DNA from: Nanobdellati archaeon
GTDB taxonomy: Archaea > Nanobdellota > Nanobdellia > Woesearchaeales > GCA-2686295
DNA length: 41,472 nucleotides
Assembly: GCA_014384375.1 (NCBI GenBank)
Contig: JACNFY010000022.1
Span: 1-41,472, forward strand
Reading direction: 5' to 3'
Position numbers and translations under genes: made by a program
Shown here: positions 31,291 through 39,480 of the stretch, piece by piece
How the letters are laid out: each line of letters opens with the position of its first letter
Numbering within the stretch: position 1 is the first letter of the stretch
Notes under the pieces: generated by a model
What the model was told of the DNA's origin: nothing
Database searches by the model: none
The model's input: only the letters and a program-made list of their open reading frames with translations

Positions 31291-32448
31291 TTATGCTGGT
31301 ATCTTGAAAACCGGCGGTCTGTTTATATCATTCACTACAATCTCTACTTCTTGAGAGCCTGATAGCTCCCCATCACTAACTGTTACAGTTACTGTGTGGT
31401 TTCCAGCGTCTTCAAAAGTAGTTATATAAGTCTCTGTCTCAAACCATCCGCTTACTGTTATTGTCAACTCATCGCCTTCTCTGTCATATGCGTTGATTGG
31501 CAGAGTTATGGTTTCTCCTTCGTCAACTATGATAGATGGGATGAATTCCAGAGTTGGAGCGGTATTCTTCTGTGTGACAACCACGGTGAACTCTTTTCTT
31601 GTCATGCCAGTTCCATCTGAGACACTAACGTAAGCCTCATAAGTTCCTGCGTCTCCTAGTTTGGTTTCCCACTCACCATCCTTATCAAATGGTTCGGAAT
31701 ACCTGAATGTTAACTTGTCTCCATCCAAATCTGAAGCTTCAATATCTAGAGTTACTTTCTCTGTTTCCTCAACAGTAATCTCATCAATGTCACCTACTAC
31801 TGGAGGTCTGTTAAGGTTATTCACAGTAATAGCTATTGTCTTGGATGAGGTTCTCTCGCCATCTGAGGCTTTTATCGTGACTTCGTATTCTCCTTCGTCT
31901 TCATAAGTTGCTTGATATTCATCGCTTTCTAACCATCCACTGTACTCGACATCAACATCTGTGTCTTCAGGATCATAGATATTACAATCAAGCTTTACAA
32001 GATCTCCTTCCTTGAATGACATTTCATCAGGACACTCAATCACAGGCGCCTTGTTCGTTGGTTTTATAATTACCAACACATCTTCTGACGTTGAAAGTCT
32101 ACCATCAGAGGCTGTTACCGTAACAACATATTTGCCTGCATCGCCTTCCTCTGTCTGCCATTCTCCATCCTTATCGAATGGCTCTGTAAATGTGTAAAGT
32201 ATAACATCCCCGTCAGGGTCGTATGCATCCGGTTTCAATGTCATCAAGTCACCCTCAACACCTTCAACCCTTACAAGTATATCAGCATATGTATCTTCAG
32301 GTTCTTCTATATCAACAACTATGTCTTCTGATGGAGGTATCTCTATAACTTCACCTGTTATCATATCTCCTTCTTCAATTTTTAAGTATTGGCAACCACT
32401 TAATATAATAATTATCACTCCTAGTAATACAAGAAGTTTCTTAGACAT
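31291..32448 (-). CDS. surface lipoprotein with four Ig/cadherin-like repeats
   Basis: 385 aa. Signal MSKKLLVLLGVIIIILSGC with lipobox LSGC. Four tandem units of about 80-85 aa follow; each has an AYDPDGD/ASDLDGD calcium-binding-like turn and ends GDAGTYEAYVSVSDG or a near match. Units 1 and 3 share PFDKDGEW and units 2 and 4 share GWxExxxYxxTxEDxGxxxVT, so an A-B pair was duplicated. The role is probably in the cell surface or adhesion. It is co-directional with and just upstream of the cupredoxin-like lipoprotein gene. Confidence 0.8.
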   Translation of the reverse strand: MSKKLLVLLGVIIIILSGCQYLKIEEGDMITGEVIEIPPSEDIVVDIEEPEDTYADILVRVEGVEGDLMTLKPDAYDPDGDVILYTFTEPFDKDGEWQTEEGDAGKYVVTVTASDGRLSTSEDVLVIIKPTNKAPVIECPDEMSFKEGDLVKLDCNIYDPEDTDVDVEYSGWLESDEYQATYEDEGEYEVTIKASDGERTSSKTIAITVNNLNRPPVVGDIDEITVEETEKVTLDIEASDLDGDKLTFRYSEPFDKDGEWETKLGDAGTYEAYVSVSDGTGMTRKEFTVVVTQKNTAPTLEFIPSIIVDEGETITLPINAYDREGDELTITVSGWFETETYITTFEDAGNHTVTVTVSDGELSGSQEVEIVVNDINRPPVFKIPA

Positions 32449-32583
32449 TTTTTACCACCCTCTTAGCTCTTCTTATAAGCTTTAAAGAAAGGAGCATAGT
32501 TAGTATATAAATTTTTCTATTCTAGAGTAGAAACAAAATAACAAAGAAAAAGTTTATATATTAATTAGTCAAATAGCTATTCC

Positions 32584-33264
32584 ATGGTCAACTTTGTTGA
32601 AGGATTAAAAAGACCTTTCTCAGATTGGAAAAAGCTAGGGATAGGATTCCTGCTTTATCTTGTTCCAGTTGTCAACTTAATCACAGGACTCTTTGCATGG
32701 GGTTTTGAGCTTGAATGTGCAAGAACTGCAATGAAAAAAAAGAAAGAGCTCCCAGAATGGAATAACTGGGGTAAACTCTTTGTCAGAGGACTATCAGCTC
32801 TAGCAGTCAGTATAATATACGCTATACCATCAATAGCAATAGGAGTCTCTTTCATGTGGAGGTTAGTATTACAATTAACTCAGCAAACCACGGAAATAAA
32901 CGCTTTGCAAATATTCCAGATAATAAAAGATAACCTAAGCGGCGATATCATAGCATTTGCCTTAATATTATTGTTAACTGCGTATGTCACGCCAATGGCT
33001 ATAATAATGTATGCTAAGAATTATGAATTCAGGAACGCATTCAGATTCAAAGAAGTCTTCTCAAAGATATTCATCTGGAAGTACTTTGGAGCGTGGATTT
33101 TTATGGCAGCATACGCTATAATAATGTCTATAGTCTTGCAAGGAATAGTGTTTGCTGTTAAAGAACCAAACTTTGTGCCAATAATTCTCGGCGCTTTCAC
33201 AAGCATATTTGTAGGTATCACCAGATTCACAATATTTGGAGATGTATTGAGAGAGTTAAAATAA
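32584..33264 (+). CDS. DUF4013 membrane protein
   Basis: 226 aa. The DUF4013 opening is present (FVEGLKRPFSDWKKLGIGFLLYLVPVVNLI, then ELPEWNNWGKLFVRGL) followed by about five hydrophobic helices. The family is widespread in archaea and of unknown function. TTTATATATTAA at about 32550-32560 places a leaderless start at the ATG. Confidence 0.8.
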   Translation: MVNFVEGLKRPFSDWKKLGIGFLLYLVPVVNLITGLFAWGFELECARTAMKKKKELPEWNNWGKLFVRGLSALAVSIIYAIPSIAIGVSFMWRLVLQLTQQTTEINALQIFQIIKDNLSGDIIAFALILLLTAYVTPMAIIMYAKNYEFRNAFRFKEVFSKIFIWKYFGAWIFMAAYAIIMSIVLQGIVFAVKEPNFVPIILGAFTSIFVGITRFTIFGDVLRELK

Positions 33265-33267
33265 CTC

Positions 33268-33933
33268 TTATTTGAATTCTATTTCATCATGCAAGTAAAC
33301 CCCTTTATCAAGCCTTACAGGACGCCAATGGTCTAGCACTAGTTCTGCACTCAACCACTTGGCTAGCTCCTTAGGATTACCTATTGTGGCACTAAGGCCG
33401 ATTATCTGGAGTTTTGGCAGAAGTTTTCTAAGGACAGTTATTAATATCTCAAGAGTAGGTCCTCTGCTAGGGTCGGTGAGTAAGTGTATTTCATCTAGGA
33501 CAACAACCTTTACCTGCGATATCCAGTGAGCTCTATGCCTGAGCAAGGAATCAAGTTTTTCACTTGTGGTTATTATTAAATTATATCTTGCTAGGTAGGA
33601 GTCAGCGCTATCAATATCTCCAGAGCTAATAGCTATTCTGAAATGTTTCTCATACAGTTTTTTGAAATCCTTGTATTTTTCAGAAGCCAAAGCTCTGAGA
33701 GGAACGACATAAATAATCTTTCCCTTATCATGAAATATAGCGTTAAGAATTGCAAGCTCTGCAACCAATGTCTTGCCAGATGCAGTTGGTGTGCAAACAA
33801 GCAAGTTCTTGTCCTTGAACAAACCTTTATTGATACTCTTGGTTTGACAAGGACGAAGCTCTTCAAAGCCCCTTTTCTTCAGAACAGAAAAAACCTTCTT
33901 AGGAATCTTTTTCTCAAATTTAGCTAACTTCAT
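33268..33933 (-). CDS. Hel308-like helicase fragment: first RecA domain only
   Basis: 221 aa. SF2 motifs are complete for RecA domain 1: Q-like region RGFEELRPCQTKSI, motif I CTPTASGKTL, Ia VPLRALASEKY, Ib TTSEKLDSLL, II LDEIHLL (DEIH) and III GLSATIGN. The sequence stops after WRPVRLDKGVYLHDEIEF, where Hel308 (about 700 aa) passes to RecA domain 2. The remaining domains are not found in this window; the downstream gene is convergent DUF4013. It is either a split helicase whose other part is elsewhere or a truncated remnant. Fold and motifs are intact, so it may still bind ATP and DNA. Confidence 0.85.
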   Translation of the reverse strand: MKLAKFEKKIPKKVFSVLKKRGFEELRPCQTKSINKGLFKDKNLLVCTPTASGKTLVAELAILNAIFHDKGKIIYVVPLRALASEKYKDFKKLYEKHFRIAISSGDIDSADSYLARYNLIITTSEKLDSLLRHRAHWISQVKVVVLDEIHLLTDPSRGPTLEILITVLRKLLPKLQIIGLSATIGNPKELAKWLSAELVLDHWRPVRLDKGVYLHDEIEFK

Positions 33934-34004
33934 GAAAAAGGAAAAAAGAAAGAGATTTAAAAAATTAGTGAAAATTTAAAAACTTTTCAACAATCCCAAT
34001 AAAA

Positions 34005-34925
34005 ATGGTTAAAAAAATATTTTTAGCTACTCCAAGAGGCTTCTGCGCAGGAGTTGATAGAGCAATTGAGATTGTTGAAAAATCGTTGGAGTTGTACGGC
34101 AAGCCTGTCTACGTAAGGCATAAGATAGTCCACAATGAATATGTCGTTAAGTCCTTAGAGGACAAAGGAGTAGTGTTTGTTGAGGAGCTAGATGAAGTGC
34201 CAGATGAAAGCGTTGTTATATTCAGTGCACATGGTATAACTCCAGAAATTAGGGAAGATACAGAAAAAATGGGTTTGAAAGCGATAGACGCTACCTGTCC
34301 ACTGGTCACGAAGGTTCATCTGGAAGCTGAGAAATATGACAAGGAAGGATACTTGATAATATTGATAGGTCATAAAGGGCATCAAGAGGTTATAGGAACA
34401 ATGGGTTACGCGAAAATGAATCTGATTGAATCTCAAGAAGATGTTAATAATCTAAATATAGAAAATCCTGACAAGGTTGTTTATTTGACACAGACAACAC
34501 TTTCAATAGATGACACTGAAGAGATTGTTAAAGCTCTCAAGAAGAAGTTTCCCTCAATTGTTCCAAAGGATGATATCTGCTATGCTACACAGAACAGACA
34601 GAACTCTGTTAAAGAACTATCAAAGCATTGCGATTACATATTGGTTGTCGGCTCAAAAGAAAGCTCTAATTCTAACAGGCTTGTTGAAACCGCTAGAAGA
34701 CTGAATATCCAATCAAAACTAATTCCCGACAAGAGTTACTTGGATAACCATGATTTGCTGGCAAACATTGAAACGCTTGGAATAACATCAGGAGCATCAG
34801 TACCAGAAATTTTAGTTGAAGAAGTAATCCAACACATACAAGAACAATTTGGCCAGCCACCTGTTGAAACTCTAGAATACCTTGTTGAAAATACTAATTT
34901 CTCATTGCCAAAAGAATTAAGATAA
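34005..34925 (+). CDS. ispH: 4-hydroxy-3-methylbut-2-enyl diphosphate reductase (IspH/LytB)
   Basis: 306 aa, standard length. IspH makes IPP and DMAPP from HMBPP in the last step of the MEP pathway. The three cluster cysteines are in TPRGFCAGV, AIDATCPLV and DDICYATQNRQ; substrate residues lie in VRHKIVHN, SAHGITPE, LIGHKGHQE and GSKESSNS. ATTTAAAAAC about 25 bases upstream predicts a leaderless mRNA. Archaea normally use the mevalonate route, so the gene was probably acquired from bacteria. No other MEP gene is in the window. Confidence 0.93.
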   Translation: MVKKIFLATPRGFCAGVDRAIEIVEKSLELYGKPVYVRHKIVHNEYVVKSLEDKGVVFVEELDEVPDESVVIFSAHGITPEIREDTEKMGLKAIDATCPLVTKVHLEAEKYDKEGYLIILIGHKGHQEVIGTMGYAKMNLIESQEDVNNLNIENPDKVVYLTQTTLSIDDTEEIVKALKKKFPSIVPKDDICYATQNRQNSVKELSKHCDYILVVGSKESSNSNRLVETARRLNIQSKLIPDKSYLDNHDLLANIETLGITSGASVPEILVEEVIQHIQEQFGQPPVETLEYLVENTNFSLPKELR

Positions 34926-34940
34926 AGAAAATTAATTGTG

Positions 34941-35040
34941 CGCCGCGGCTGGGAGTTTCGCCTAGAAGGTTTCGAACCCAGAAGCCATTTCTGGCAGAGG
35001 GTTATCAATCCTCCGCTATAACCAATTAAGCGACCGCGGC
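34941..35040 (-). tRNA. tRNA-Ile(GAT) with T-loop intron and extended variable region
   Basis: Minus strand: acceptor GCCGCGG (35040-35034) pairs with CCGCGGC (34948-34942), discriminator G34941. D arm is GCTTAATTGGTTATAGC. Anticodon loop TTGATAA carries GAT; stem GAGGA/CCCTC has one A-C mismatch. T stem CTGGG (34981-34977) pairs with CCCAG (34953-34949), but the T loop holds 23 nt instead of 7, so a 16-nt intron lies at about 34970-34955, leaving TTCGAAT. The variable region is 15 nt (TGCCAGAAATGGCTT), 10 more than usual, either a small hairpin arm or a second mini-intron. G73 is unusual for Ile. TATA at 35064-35071 fits a start at the tRNA end. Confidence 0.7.
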
Positions 35041-35063
35041 ATAAAAACATAACATTTAAATAC

Positions 35064-35071
35064 TATAAAAT
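35064..35071 (-). promoter_or_regulatory. TATA box of tRNA-Ile
   Basis: TTTTATAG (minus strand) lies about 27 bases from the tRNA 5' end (35040), so transcription may start at the mature end. A nearer TTTAAA (35055-35060) is too close to position a start upstream of the tRNA. Confidence 0.45.
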
Positions 35072-35078
35072 AATAATA

Positions 35079-35123
35079 CGCAACGGGTTATCAATCCTCT
35101 GCGATTACCATTAGGCGATCGCT
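35079..35123 (-). pseudogene. tRNA-Ile-like fragment (D arm and anticodon arm only)
   Basis: The minus strand has TCGCCTAATGG-TAATCGC, then GAGGATTGATAACCC, closely matching the D and anticodon arms of the tRNA-Ile gene just downstream, but no acceptor or T arm is recognisable. CGCA/TGCG can close the anticodon hairpin. A TATA element at 35151-35160 would start a transcript at about 35128, right at the fragment. It is either a decayed duplicate or a deliberate tRNA-like RNA. Confidence 0.55.
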
Positions 35124-35150
35124 TTTTCTTTATTTTTTAGAACCGAGTTT

Positions 35151-35160
35151 TATTTATATA
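35151..35160 (-). promoter_or_regulatory. TATA box of the tRNA-like fragment
   Basis: TATATAAATA (minus strand), spaced about 26-28 bases ahead of the tRNA-like fragment, suggests that the fragment is transcribed. Confidence 0.45.
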
Positions 35161-35249
35161 CGCCACGCAGCCATTTGTCTAGTGCTATTTCTTCTCGTCA
35201 TGAAAGAATTCCGAATGTCTAGTTAAAATTTACGAAGAAAAGAAAAAAA

Positions 35250-35846
35250 TTAAAAATTTATTTTCACACCAATGGAATAACTTGTTGACTCCTGCCATGG
35301 AAATTTCTCTGCTCTAACAACCGCTGATAATCCATCACTGACTTCTTTGGAAGCTTCTATTTCCCCCATAGGGGTTACCTTTCCATCGATGTAATCAAAG
35401 TCAGCCCAACCTTCTATGCCTATACCTGCAATGTTAGTGGAGGCATAAACTCCTAATTGCTGCCCTTGACTTCTTGTTGATTCTGTTGGTGAAAACTTGG
35501 CATCAATAAAAACATGGCCGAGATTACCTGAATATCCTACCTGTGGTCTTATTAAATCATCCAAGCCTGTTCCACCATTATACTCAAGACCCATACTAAA
35601 TCCTTTTCCAAGGTTTTTCTTGACTCTAAATTCTCCGTACATGGTTTCAAGATCTCCATGCTTGTTGCCAAACAAGTCTAAAAACCCGTATGTGTTGTCG
35701 GTTCCTCTCTGAAATCTTAGGGCTGTTGCATCGTGGTTTACATTGTAGACTCCTGTAAGAGTCTGCCAGTCCTGTGCGTTCACTGAAGATACTACTAATG
35801 TCACCAATGTAGCAACGATGGTTCCTATTTTTTGTATTGTTTTCAT
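35250..35846 (-). CDS. secreted beta-barrel-like protein (outer-membrane-protein style)
   Basis: 198 aa from the ATG at 35846; the Shine-Dalgarno GAGGTG lies 6 bases upstream, so the in-frame GTG at 35855 is not preferred. A signal peptide (to about residue 24, SSVNA|QDW) is followed by alternating polar/hydrophobic strands rich in Gly, Tyr and Phe (FSMGLEYNGGTGL, GHVFIDAKFS, GIGIEGWADFDYI) and an aromatic end, SYSIGVKINF. These are features of bacterial outer-membrane barrels of the 8-10-strand kind; a loose resemblance to DUF5020 is noted. Archaea of this type lack a bacterial outer membrane, so location is uncertain. An inverted repeat (35860-35874) lies in the leader. It is divergent from the TrmB gene. 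Confidence 0.6.
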   Translation of the reverse strand: MKTIQKIGTIVATLVTLVVSSVNAQDWQTLTGVYNVNHDATALRFQRGTDNTYGFLDLFGNKHGDLETMYGEFRVKKNLGKGFSMGLEYNGGTGLDDLIRPQVGYSGNLGHVFIDAKFSPTESTRSQGQQLGVYASTNIAGIGIEGWADFDYIDGKVTPMGEIEASKEVSDGLSAVVRAEKFPWQESTSYSIGVKINF

Positions 35847-35859
35847 TTTTTTCACCTCT

Positions 35860-35874
35860 TTTCACATAGTGAAA
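35860..35874. promoter_or_regulatory. inverted repeat in the leader of the beta-barrel gene
   Basis: TTTCAC-ATA-GTGAAA is a perfect 6-bp stem just upstream of the Shine-Dalgarno of the barrel-like gene and downstream of its TATA box (about 35902-35912). It could be an operator for the divergent TrmB-like regulator or an mRNA hairpin. Confidence 0.4.
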
Positions 35875-35979
35875 TTGTTTGTTATTACTGTAGAGTGATT
35901 ATTATATATAAATTTAACCTCACCCTTAGGGGGGAGAAAATAGAAAGAAATATAAATAATCAAATATAACTAATTAAAC

Positions 35980-37116
35980 ATGATAGAATTATTAGAACAA
36001 GTAGGACTAACTAAATCAGAAATAAAAGTGTATTTTGCTTTACTAGAACTTGGGTCCTCTAGCACAGGAGCGATAGTGGACAAGTCAGGTGCTTCAAGCT
36101 CAAAAATATATGAAATACTAGAAAGACTAATCCAAAAAGGATTAGTCAGCTACGTATTAAAAGGAAAAATAAAATACTTCGAAGCCTCCTCTCCAGAAAG
36201 AATAATAGATTATATCAATGAGAAAGAAAAAGAACTGAAACAACAAAAACAAGGGATTGAGAAAATACTTCCAGAATTAATGCTAAAAAAAGAACTATCA
36301 AAATTCAAGCAAGACGCTACAATCTACAAAGGAATGAAAGGATTAGAAACCGCTTTCTTTGAAGCAGTAAAAACCATGAAAAAAGGCGACATAGTTCATG
36401 TTACAGGTGTACCTTCAAGATCTAAAAAAGTAAACTTGTTCTTTGTAAGATGGAACAAATTCAGAGCAGAACACGGAGTGAAAATGAAAATTTTATTTAA
36501 TGAAAGTGCTCGAGGAGAACTACAAACAAAACCTGAAAACAACCCACTCGCAAAAATAAAATATATGCCTGAAGAAATCATGACTCCGGCAGCAATAAAC
36601 GTCTTCAATGAAAAAACAATAATATTCCCTTCAGAAACTGAAAAGCAACCGATTCTAATAACTATAAACAGCAAAGAAGTGGCAGAATCATTCAAAGCCC
36701 AGTTTGATATCCTATGGAATCAACAGACAATAGTCTATACTGGCTTAACAGGGCCAAAAATCGTACTTAAAGACATGGTTAAAACCGGGAAAGAAGTATT
36801 AGCCTTTGGATTAGAAGAAAATAAACTTCAAAAAAATGTACCGGATGAACTTAATGAATTTATCAAAGATATGGAAGGAAAAAAAATTCCGGAAAAATTA
36901 CTATTTAAGAAAGGGAGTGAGATTGTTGTATCAAAATACTCAAAAGTCAAGTTTTTACCAAAAGAGTTTTTCAACCCATTACATATAGAGATTTATGGGA
37001 ACAAAGTCGCAATAACAGACTGGACAGAGCCAATAACAACAATAATTATGGAAAAGACAGAAATAGCAGAAGCTTATAGAAAATACTTTGACTTGTTATG
37101 GAAAATGGCAAAATAA
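35980..37116 (+). CDS. TrmB-family transcription regulator with duplicated sensor domain
   Basis: 378 aa. Residues 1-75 are the TrmB winged helix (LLEQVGLTKSEIKVYFALLE, SGASSSKIYEILERLIQKGLVSYVL), followed by a coiled coil (about 78-105). Two similar sensor halves then end in ESFKAQFDILWNQ (about 245) and EAYRKYFDLLWKM (C-terminus), so the effector region is duplicated; most TrmB-like proteins of this group have one. TrmB proteins respond to sugars or other ligands. TATA ATATAAATA about 28 bases upstream implies a leaderless mRNA. The barrel-like gene is divergent and a possible target. A truncated relative lies at 841-1329. Confidence 0.85.
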   Translation: MIELLEQVGLTKSEIKVYFALLELGSSSTGAIVDKSGASSSKIYEILERLIQKGLVSYVLKGKIKYFEASSPERIIDYINEKEKELKQQKQGIEKILPELMLKKELSKFKQDATIYKGMKGLETAFFEAVKTMKKGDIVHVTGVPSRSKKVNLFFVRWNKFRAEHGVKMKILFNESARGELQTKPENNPLAKIKYMPEEIMTPAAINVFNEKTIIFPSETEKQPILITINSKEVAESFKAQFDILWNQQTIVYTGLTGPKIVLKDMVKTGKEVLAFGLEENKLQKNVPDELNEFIKDMEGKKIPEKLLFKKGSEIVVSKYSKVKFLPKEFFNPLHIEIYGNKVAITDWTEPITTIIMEKTEIAEAYRKYFDLLWKMAK

Positions 37117-37125
37117 GAAAAAAAA

Positions 37126-38775
37126 TTACATACCCATTCCAGGGGGCATTCCGCCTCCATGAGGCATTCCACCTGGTGGCATATCTCCACCGCCTGAACC
37201 TGTTGAAGCAATTACGTCATCAATCCTTAGAATCATGCCTGCAACCTCTGCAGCGCTGCTCACAGCCTGGGTTTTTATCTTCAAAGGCTCAATAACTCCT
37301 TCCTTCCAAGCATCCATTACCTTGCCTGTGAACACATTGATACCTACCCAATTCATCTTCCTGTCATGCTTTGACTTCAGTTCTGTCAAGACATCTATCG
37401 GATCAAGACCCGCGTTCTCTGCCAAAGTTCTTGGGATTACCTCCATTGCATCTGCAAAAGCTTGAACTGCTAGTTGCTCCCTGCCTGACAAGGAGTCTGC
37501 ATACTTTCTAATACCCTTAGCAAGCTCAACCTCTGTCGCTCCTGCGCCACCAACAGCTTTATGATTTCTAAGAGATGCTGCAACATCACCAATGGCATCT
37601 TCCATTGCCCTCTTCACTTCGTCAACAACGTGTTCAGTGCCTCCCATTATAAGCACTGTGACTGCCTTTGCATTCTTACAATCCTTAACATAAATCATTC
37701 CTTCATCGCCAACCTTCACCTCTTCTACAGTCCCTGCCTTTCCAAGGTCTGATGATGACAAGTCATCAAGATTTGAGGCTATATTTCCACCAGTAGCTTT
37801 AGCCAATAACTCCATATCGCTTTTCTTCACTCTACGAGCTGCAAATATTCCCTTCTTCCCAAGGAAGTGCTGTGCTAAATCATCAACCCCTTTCTGGCAG
37901 AAAACAACGTTTGCTCCTGAACCAGTAATCTTATCAACCATCTTTTTAAGCATATTCTCTTCCATGTCAAGGAAAGCCTGCATCTTCTCAGGATCAGTAA
38001 TGCTTATCTTGGCATCTGTTTCTGTGCTTTTGATCTCGATTGCTGAATCAACCAAAGCTATCTTCGCATTCTTGACAACCCGAGGCATTCCTGAATGAAC
38101 TCTCTCTTTGTCAATAACCACTCCTTCTATGAGCTCAGTGTCCTCAACACTTCCACCAACTTTTTTCTCGATCTTAACATTGCCTGTGTCAATGGTTATA
38201 ACGTTCCCTTCAATCTCACTAATCCTGCTAATTGCTTTAACAGTTATATCTGATAGATGATCCTTTGAATGCTCTGTTCCCTTACCAGTCATAGCAGTAG
38301 TCGCTATTTTTTGCAAGACTTTTTCATCTTTCTCGCTTATGGTCTCAGCCATTTTATTGAGAAGCTCATGAGCCTTCTCAGCTGCAAGTCTGTATCCCTT
38401 AGATATAACAGTTGGATGTATATCCTGATCTAGTAAGTCTTCTGCTTTCTTCAAAAGCTCTCCTGCAAGAACGACAGCTGTTGTTGTGCCATCGCCAACC
38501 TCATCTTCCTGTGTTTTTGCAATCTCTACAATCATCTTGGCACTTGGATGCTCGATATTCATCTCTTCAAGGATCGTCACACCATCATTTGTGACAGTGA
38601 CATCCCCCATGCTGTCTACAAGCATCTTGTCCATACCCTTAGGGCCAAGGGTTGTTCTTACAGTTTCTGCTACTAATTTAGCTGCAGTGATGTTCATCCT
38701 TTGCGCGTCCTTACCACTAGTTCTTTTAGAATCCTCAGGTAATATAAAAATCGGTTGTATATTATCTTGAGCCAT
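37126..38775 (-). CDS. thermosome subunit (group II chaperonin)
   Basis: 549 aa ATP-dependent folding chamber subunit. Signatures: [48 protein letters not shown] (ATP site), [16 protein letters not shown] and [18 protein letters not shown]. The tail is Gly/Met-rich ([15 protein letters not shown]), as in TCP-1 family proteins. The Shine-Dalgarno AGGAGGT (38786-38792) is 10 bases from the ATG, and TATA TTTATAAATA at about 38844-38853 predicts a leader of about 45 nt. It is convergent with the TrmB gene. Confidence 0.96.
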   Translation of the reverse strand: MAQDNIQPIFILPEDSKRTSGKDAQRMNITAAKLVAETVRTTLGPKGMDKMLVDSMGDVTVTNDGVTILEEMNIEHPSAKMIVEIAKTQEDEVGDGTTTAVVLAGELLKKAEDLLDQDIHPTVISKGYRLAAEKAHELLNKMAETISEKDEKVLQKIATTAMTGKGTEHSKDHLSDITVKAISRISEIEGNVITIDTGNVKIEKKVGGSVEDTELIEGVVIDKERVHSGMPRVVKNAKIALVDSAIEIKSTETDAKISITDPEKMQAFLDMEENMLKKMVDKITGSGANVVFCQKGVDDLAQHFLGKKGIFAARRVKKSDMELLAKATGGNIASNLDDLSSSDLGKAGTVEEVKVGDEGMIYVKDCKNAKAVTVLIMGGTEHVVDEVKRAMEDAIGDVAASLRNHKAVGGAGATEVELAKGIRKYADSLSGREQLAVQAFADAMEVIPRTLAENAGLDPIDVLTELKSKHDRKMNWVGINVFTGKVMDAWKEGVIEPLKIKTQAVSSAAEVAGMILRIDDVIASTGSGGGDMPPGGMPHGGGMPPGMGM

Positions 38776-38902
38776 TTTCTTCAGTACCTCCTAGTTTTCT
38801 GCTTTGTCTCCCCTATTAGAAGCAATAATGCGAATTATGAAGTATTTATAAACTTAATTGTTGGTGAAGGTTTATAAAATATCTATAATTACCATCTAAA
38901 CA

Positions 38903-39454
38903 ATGAACTTAGTCAACATAGCAACTGAATTTGGACTAATACTAGAGCGTCAAGCAAAAAAGTTTGATATAGAACAATTCGCTTTATATGGTTCTTTTGC
39001 TCGAAAAGAAAAAAATACCAGAGATATAGATATAATCTTAATTCATCATAATCCTGCTTTTGATAGCTTTGATAAGCTAATAAAAAGCGCTAACAACAAT
39101 CTCGAAACTAATCTTGAAGCATTTTCCTTATTTCAAGAACAACTAATAAAACATGGACATGCTCCTTTTCCAGACTTATCAAAAATCCCTATGATTCGAC
39201 AGGCATTAGAAGAAAAAACATTAGGAGTCACTTATTTAGATTCAAAATTTTTTTCAGACCCGATATACCAAGAAGAAATAATAGCAAGGAACAACGATAA
39301 AGAGTTCTTTCTCAATATTTTTAATGATGCTCTTTTATGGAATCAGGAGACTTCAAGATTTGATATTCCTATAACCAGAGAATATATAATACCAGAAAAT
39401 GTTCATAGAATAATAAGAGCCTATCAAGAAAGAGAAACAGTTGAAAAAATATAA
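38903..39454 (+). CDS. MNT-type nucleotidyltransferase domain protein
   Basis: 183 aa. ALYGSFARKEKNTRDIDIIL is the GSx(n)DxD nucleotidyltransferase motif near residue 30. The rest is helical and unassigned (ENVHRIIRAYQERETVEK at the end). MNT proteins often pair with HEPN partners as toxin-antitoxin modules; no HEPN gene is adjacent, so it appears to be an orphan. TTTATAAAA about 28 bases upstream suggests a leaderless start. Confidence 0.7.
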   Translation: MNLVNIATEFGLILERQAKKFDIEQFALYGSFARKEKNTRDIDIILIHHNPAFDSFDKLIKSANNNLETNLEAFSLFQEQLIKHGHAPFPDLSKIPMIRQALEEKTLGVTYLDSKFFSDPIYQEEIIARNNDKEFFLNIFNDALLWNQETSRFDIPITREYIIPENVHRIIRAYQERETVEKI

Positions 39455-39480
39455 ATACTATTTCTGAAAACATTACTCTT

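Noticed and set aside
34941-35040. Reading the tRNA-Ile gene as tRNA-Ser(TGA) because of G73 and the longer variable region
   Set aside because: Placing TGA in the anticodon breaks the anticodon stem; the TTGATAA loop and the D arm fit Ile(GAT) better.
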